Shown here in pieces: positions 59,281-64,000 of a stretch of DNA of 64,000 bases. The stretch is from NCBI RefSeq assembly GCF_026914265.1, contig NC_069133.1:9989937-10053936 (forward strand), read 5' to 3'. Within the stretch, counting starts at the first letter, position 1. Every line of letters begins with the position of its first letter. This stretch comes from Mya arenaria (lineage: Eukaryota > Mollusca > Bivalvia > Myida > Myidae). The notes beneath the pieces were generated by a model that worked only from the letters and a program-made list of their open reading frames with translations, was not told the origin of the DNA and made no database searches. The position numbers were made by a program, and so were the translations under genes.

Positions 59281-60786
59281 ATGGACGTCATATACATATT
59301 ACCAACGGACGGATGTACATACGTTCTGGTTGTTTTACTGCTGATATTAATAACGATACTCTATCCCCGACGACGAAAAGGGGTTCCTGACGGTCCAATA
59401 TTGTTCCCGGTGCTGGGAAATTTACCATCGTTAGCAAGCAAAGATCCCCTGAAGAGTTTCACGGACTTATGGAAAAAATACGGGGACGTGTACGGAATTT
59501 ACATCGGTGGGGAACTGACGGTATTTATCAACGGGTATGACGCCATACATGACGCATTGGTTAAAAGGGGAAATGTATTCTCGAAACGGCCGCGAGGGGA
59601 TTTTCATCAAATCACGTTCAAAGACCCGGGGATAGTTTTTGCAAACGGCGCAATATGGAAACAACACCGCCAGTTTTCCCAGGCGGCTCTGAACGAGTTC
59701 GGATATGGATGGACAGAGAAAACTTTAGAAGAACGCATTAATGATGAGTTGTATCATTTCCTTAACACCATCGAGTCGTATGACGAACCCTTTGATATTA
59801 GTGGACTCATGACCTTAAGCGTTGCCAATGTGATCGCGGGTATTCTTTTCGGAAAGCGTTGCGAGTACACCGACGAGCGGTTTGTGGCTTGTATCCACAG
59901 CGTGGGAGAGGCCGCAAAGCTATTTAGCCACTCTAGCGTCCTCATGAGCGTCTTCCCCTGGCTGATTTACATTCCTGGGGATTTCCTGGGCCTCGGAAAG
60001 ATCGAGAAAATCAGAGAAAAACCGAAGCAGTTTCTACAACATGTATTTTCATGGCATTCCGAATTTTGTAAAGGCAAGGAAACACGTGACATATTGGGGC
60101 TGTACAGGCAGGAGATAGACAAAGGATGCAATGGTCAGTCTTCTTTGTTCAACGAAACAACAATGCGAGCTTTAATGGGCGAATTATTAAGCGCCGGTTC
60201 CGAAACTACAGCCACGTGTATCATTTGGATCATATTATACCTCATATTAAACCCGGACTTGCAGACGCGACTTCAAAACAACATCGACGAGGTAGTAGGA
60301 ATGGACCGTCGGCCGTCCTTGAATGACCGCCAGCACCTGCCGTTGGTGGAAGCGGTCATTCTGGAGGGGTTGCGGATTAGACCGATCGCACCGCTCTCTG
60401 TGCCGCACGCCGTCCACGAGGACGTCAACTTTAGGGGGTACCTGATCCCAGCGGAAACCACTGTGCTAGTCAACCTTCACTCCGTACTTAAGGATCCGCA
60501 GACATTTCCGGAGCCAGACGTGTTCAACCCGGAGAGATTTTTAGACGAGACTGGACACGTAATCATTCCGAAACAGTTCATACCGTTTTCAACAGGTCGC
60601 CGCTCTTGTCTAGGGGAGTCTTTAGCTCGAATGGAATTGTTCCTTTGTGTGACGTCACTCTTGCAAAGGTTCACTATGACGTCACCGTTAGGTTCTCCAC
60701 CTCCGAGCACGGAAGGCGTTCTTGGCATGACATTCTGTCCCAAACCTTTCAAAATGGTTGCGATCCCAAGAACATGTGATAAATAG
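59281..60786 (+). CDS. Cytochrome P450, CYP2-like, intronless
   Basis: Heme-thiolate monooxygenase of 501 residues, normal length for a microsomal P450. The frame extends 18 nt further 5', but only to a TTG; the true start is ATG 59281 (A at -3). Layout: membrane anchor about residues 13-29 (TYVLVVLLLILITILYP), basic stop RRRKG, proline hinge PDGPILFPVLGN, C-helix WKQHR 126-130, I-helix AGSETT 305-310, ExxR Glu362-Arg365, NPERF 416-420, and heme loop FSTGRRSCLG 436-445 with ligand Cys443. All essential residues are present. It acts on the cytosolic face of the ER with NADPH-P450 reductase; substrate (xenobiotic, fatty acid or steroid) cannot be told. CYP2-clan genes usually have introns, so the single exon suggests a retrocopy or an intronless lineage. 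Its own TATA box and poly(A) signal argue that it works. Confidence 0.95.
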   Translation: MDVIYILPTDGCTYVLVVLLLILITILYPRRRKGVPDGPILFPVLGNLPSLASKDPLKSFTDLWKKYGDVYGIYIGGELTVFINGYDAIHDALVKRGNVFSKRPRGDFHQITFKDPGIVFANGAIWKQHRQFSQAALNEFGYGWTEKTLEERINDELYHFLNTIESYDEPFDISGLMTLSVANVIAGILFGKRCEYTDERFVACIHSVGEAAKLFSHSSVLMSVFPWLIYIPGDFLGLGKIEKIREKPKQFLQHVFSWHSEFCKGKETRDILGLYRQEIDKGCNGQSSLFNETTMRALMGELLSAGSETTATCIIWIILYLILNPDLQTRLQNNIDEVVGMDRRPSLNDRQHLPLVEAVILEGLRIRPIAPLSVPHAVHEDVNFRGYLIPAETTVLVNLHSVLKDPQTFPEPDVFNPERFLDETGHVIIPKQFIPFSTGRRSCLGESLARMELFLCVTSLLQRFTMTSPLGSPPPSTEGVLGMTFCPKPFKMVAIPRTCDK

Positions 60787-60878
60787 CTTCTTAACCAAAG
60801 TAAATGTGGTTTATCCTTTAAAACAGTATACTGTCTGTCTGATAACATTTGTACTGTAAAAAAGCAACAACAAAATGT

Positions 60879-60884
60879 AATAAA
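60879..60884 (+). terminator. Poly(A) signal of the P450 gene
   Basis: AATAAA, 93 bp after the stop codon, within aaaatgtAATAAAgtatt. It predicts a short 3' UTR of about 110 nt. Confidence 0.65.
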
Positions 60885-60949
60885 GTATTAAAAACCCAAT
60901 CTTACATTTTGTATTACTTATGTAAAAACTCATTATTATTACGCACTTC

Positions 60950-61850
60950 CAAGTAAAAGTTTGATGACTTGAGGTAAAATCTTAATGATTAAGAATGGGC
61001 GGAGTGAGCTAATTGTCAACGCAAATTCTGACACAGGGAATGTATATTGAATTAGTGGCAGTAGGCAGACCTTTAAACACCCGCGAAGATTCTTAATGAT
61101 TAAGCTTAGTTTATACTTAATGATTGCATGCGTATCTGCCATTTCATTGGCCGAATATTTGGATTTTATTTGTATTCTAAATGTTGTTAGAAAACAACTT
61201 ACAGTTTCAGCCAATGAAATAGCAAATAAGCAGTCATTAAATACTAGGCTTAATCATTAAGAAGTTTAACTTTCGTGGGTGTTAAAAGAACATCTAATTA
61301 TTTAAAATACAAAGAATCCCACTATAAGAAGAAAACACTAAATAATTACCCCACGCATGCACTTAAAACTCAAGGGTGTTTACTTTTGTGCAGGAAATCA
61401 TTGCCGCACCCCAGTGAAACATTATATTCGGCAAGCATTCCAGATACCATTTTAATTCATTAAAATGAATATTGTTTACCACAATTTAACCATTTTGTTG
61501 TTTCAAAAAAACGTTATGAGAATAACTTTGGAATGGGTGGGGTGTTTTCATATAAACATTTGTATGGCTTTTTTTATATTGATCTTGACTGAAATACGTA
61601 CAATTCTTGAATGTTATGTAATAGTTAGATGACATTAATTTAGAGCTTATTTATTAAGAATGGGCGGTGTGAACGTAACAAATGAGCTCTTCTTAATCAT
61701 TAAGATTTTATCTCAGGTTATCTAAGTGACATAGAATACAAACTCATTGGCAAGCACATTGTCAACGCAAAATCTGATGCTGGGAGTGTGTATCGGATGA
61801 GTGGAAGTGGGCGGACATTTAAACATCCGCGAAAGTTAAAAAATCCTAAT
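60950..61850. repeat. Two copies of a 'gtcaacgcaaattctgac ... catccgcgaa' repeat
   Basis: 61015-61095 (gtcaacgcaaattctgacac; gtggcagtaggcagac; tttaaacacccgcgaaga) corresponds to 61757-61845 (gtcaacgcaaaatctgatgc; gtggaagtgggcggac; tttaaacatccgcgaaag). Both are preceded by 'ttaagaatgggcgg(a/t)gtga'. The hairpin 61092-61261 separates them. A 'caactcaagtcaagtcaagt' phrase follows at about 61855. Non-coding. Confidence 0.65.
61092..61261. mobile_element. 170-bp foldback element
   Basis: CTTAATGATTAAGC at 61092 and its counterpart GCTTAATCATTAAG ending at 61261; further inside, catttcattggcc and ggc/gccaatgaaat also pair, leaving a loop of about 50 bp. Small palindromic insertion in the repeat 60950-61850. 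No coding. Confidence 0.7.
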
Positions 61851-61861
61851 GAGTCAACTCA

Positions 61862-62762
61862 AGTCAAGTCAAGTAATATTTATTTATAAAGACGGGTTTA
61901 CAACATACAGAACACAAGCTCTGAAGAGCTTTTAAAGCCGATTTGATTAACCCAGAAATTAAGGATTGCCTATATGGAATTTCATTGGCTGCAAATGTGG
62001 GTTGTATTCTTTATACACTTTATTATCTATGTACCCATGGGGCATTTTGCAAAAAGAAATTCGCTGGCAATGCATTTTTCTTGCATGTTGTGTTTAACTT
62101 TTCAGCAGTAAAATAAATAACATCTGGATATGATATAAGCTGATAAGAAAATTGTTTCATGTAAACAACGAGATGAAATTTCTTGTCGGGGATCCTATTC
62201 TAGTTTTAAGGTACATCTGTCAGGTTGATAATATTAGGTGAAATACATAGAAAAATAGCCGGTGGACGTTCCTGGACCCGACATTATCGTTAAAGTCCTC
62301 AATAGACAATGCAAGAAATGTACAGTGAACTAACCAGAAAGTATCCGATCCTGTAGAATGCACTTTAATATGACATCAAATATTTTTATTTATTTTTCTA
62401 AAAAACCAAGGCACAGGATTATATATTTAGTATGAAAAAACATATTAGAAAAAAATCTTACAATGCAAAAGCAATACCAATACATCATTAACTAAATAAG
62501 AACTGGCCGCGGTCATGGGGTCGTTTGTTAATTGGATTAATTTCAAAATAAATAATATACCATGGGTCGTGAAATGCTGTGTGGGGTTCCTTTGGTTGGA
62601 CTTCAGCCTCGATCGTACTAATATGAACGACCTGGGACGGTTGACCTCTAGTTTTCCTATCTGTAATATATCGTTTAAATGATTCTCATGTTACTGATTC
62701 CAATGTCTTGATGTAGGAACAATTAAATACAAATAATCGTAATTGTTCCCCAAATCGTTTTT
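61862..62762. other. Non-coding DNA before the third SINE
   Basis: 'caagtcaagtaatatttatttataaa' at the start is a phrase seen in many invertebrate repeats. Otherwise no frame or array was recognised. Confidence 0.4.
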
Positions 62763-63005
62763 GGTTGTCCGATAAGCGCAGTGGTTAGCGCACTCGGTTC
62801 TCACCTAGGCGACCCGGGTTCGATTCCCGGCTCGGGCGCATGTGAGTTTGGTTGGTGGTCACCAAGCCGGACAATTAGGTTTCCTCCGGGTTCTCCGGTT
62901 TTCCCCACAACACAAGACTACACTCTCGCGTAAAATCGTGCCAACGAGAGTGATTAATATAATGTTGTAATAACTTGTTTCACAGTCGTTGTAAAATAAA
63001 TATGT
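62763..63005 (+). mobile_element. tRNA-derived SINE, copy 2
   Basis: ggttgtccgataagcgcagt, 'gggttcgattcccggctc', tggtggtcaccaagccggac, cacaacacaagactacactc, ccaacgagagtgattaatat and 'gtttcacagtcgttgtaaaa' align along the full length with 13171-13410. Good A and B boxes. AT-rich tail aaataaatatgtttaaact. Confidence 0.92.
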
Positions 63006-63900
63006 TTAAACTAAATCTTTTAGAGCGATCATGGCAAACAGTGTCGTGGTTATGTAACAGCAGTTGATATATCATAATCCGCAGTTAAGCGTATAACTAC
63101 TTTGAGTAAGTTGCGAATGGAAACATGTGTTTTACATTAGTTTCAGTTTTAGTTTATTGACAATATCAGCAAATACACGCCTTTAGCAAAATACAAACAT
63201 CATGAAATAAACAAAGATTGCCACACTAATATAAGTAACAAAGAACAGAATTTTCTGACGAAATGAAAATATATACAGCTACACAAAATAAGTAAATGTC
63301 ACACACAATGCAATAAATAAACTGTAATTATTAAAAAAGCAATGACAATCAATTCGATTAGACGTAGGTTCCTCGATTTGATAGAAATTTTGAGAGAATC
63401 CTAACAGTTTGACTGTCAGTACTAACAAATATAACTGTCGGTTTGAATAATGCGGCGCTAGAAACAAAACGAACAATGACTAATAATTGACTAAAGGTTT
63501 TCTAAATGTCATTTTAAAAGACAACAATTTAAATTTTGGATCACTAGCGGGCAGCTTAGGAAATAAACAATATATATTTTTTTTTAATTTACCCATTTTT
63601 TCGTGGATAGGTGGGGTAAATATTTTAATACAATATAAAGAGCACCCCCCCCCCCCCAGCACCCCCCCCGCCCAAATAAATCAAATAAGTACGCGCAGTA
63701 GGTACCAATCATTGAGTTCGCAGCTTGACCTGGGGGAAGACCACTGTATCACATTTAGAAAATATATTTCGATGCAAGGGCAGTCAGATTTTAACAAACA
63801 GTAACGTAGGGTACCAGTCTAGGTGTCCGTGTGATGTGAGACGATTTGTCTAACACGATTAGTATAGTACAATAGGGTAGTGGCCAAAATGTAAACAAAT
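63006..63900. other. Non-coding DNA with a poly(C) tract
   Basis: A run of C at about 63646-63670 (cccccccccccccagcaccc) is the only marked feature. Opposing frames at 63480-63804 cross it and are not credible. Confidence 0.4.
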
Positions 63901-63981
63901 ATGGCGGGTGTGTTAAAATATCAAGATAAGGTATTTCATGATTTGAGTGAATTTATTGATCCTTGCAACATTACTGTTTAG
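63901..63981 (+). other. Candidate first exon at window edge (ATGGCGGG start)
   Basis: ATGGCGGGTGTG opens 26 codons (MAGVLKYQDKVFHDLSEF...) to TAG at 63979-63981. A donor-like GATAAG|GTATTT at 63931 would make a 10-codon first exon. The ATGGCGG context is typical of metazoan start sites. The rest of any gene lies beyond the window, so this stays weak. Confidence 0.25.
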
Positions 63982-64000
63982 GTCAACGAAAGTGAGAAAG

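Noticed and set aside
60477..60848. 123-residue minus-strand frame over the P450 3' half
   Set aside because: A shadow of the P450 coding strand, with no motif of its own.

Overview
This window is eukaryotic nuclear DNA, most likely from a bivalve mollusc (inference). Its genes are split by GT-AG introns and separated by AT-rich, repeat-packed DNA. The tRNA-derived SINEs, short TIR elements and long arrays of 'ggtcactgtgacc'-type units resemble repeats known from clam genomes. Nothing bacterial or viral was seen: no operons, no CRISPR, no integrase or transposase frame.

Layout. (1) 612-10958, minus strand: ten exons of one protein I do not recognise, all joining in phase; its 3' end probably lies left of the window. 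(2) 15031-20620, minus strand: a proposed two-exon gene for a small secreted, basic precursor, with a TATA box at 20748-20754. (3) 20.8-34.5 kb: no convincing gene; mostly TIR elements, satellites and dispersed mollusc-type repeats. (4) 34578-47234, minus strand: a complete 15-exon alpha-L-iduronidase (IDUA, GH39 family), 651 residues, both catalytic glutamates present. (5) 51553-53148, plus strand: an uninterrupted GT92 (DUF23) glycosyltransferase. (6) 59281-60786, plus strand: an uninterrupted cytochrome P450 of CYP2-like type with its own TATA box and poly(A) signal. (7) The last 3 kb holds repeats and one weak candidate first exon at 63901.

The genes do not form one pathway. IDUA degrades glycosaminoglycans in the lysosome, the GT92 protein should build glycans in the Golgi, and the P450 should sit in the ER membrane; their proximity looks incidental.

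The most unusual content is the mobile DNA. At 42257-42758 there is a miniature LTR-retrotransposon-like unit (terminal repeats, a lysine-tRNA-type primer site, purine tracts) whose terminal repeat itself contains a tRNA-like block. Three families of TTAA-flanked TIR elements are present, one carrying a tRNA-like module inside. A 38-bp satellite in an IDUA intron appears to have grown out of the terminal repeat of an adjoining TIR element. A 56-bp satellite was later split by a TTAA element, so the empty site can be read directly.
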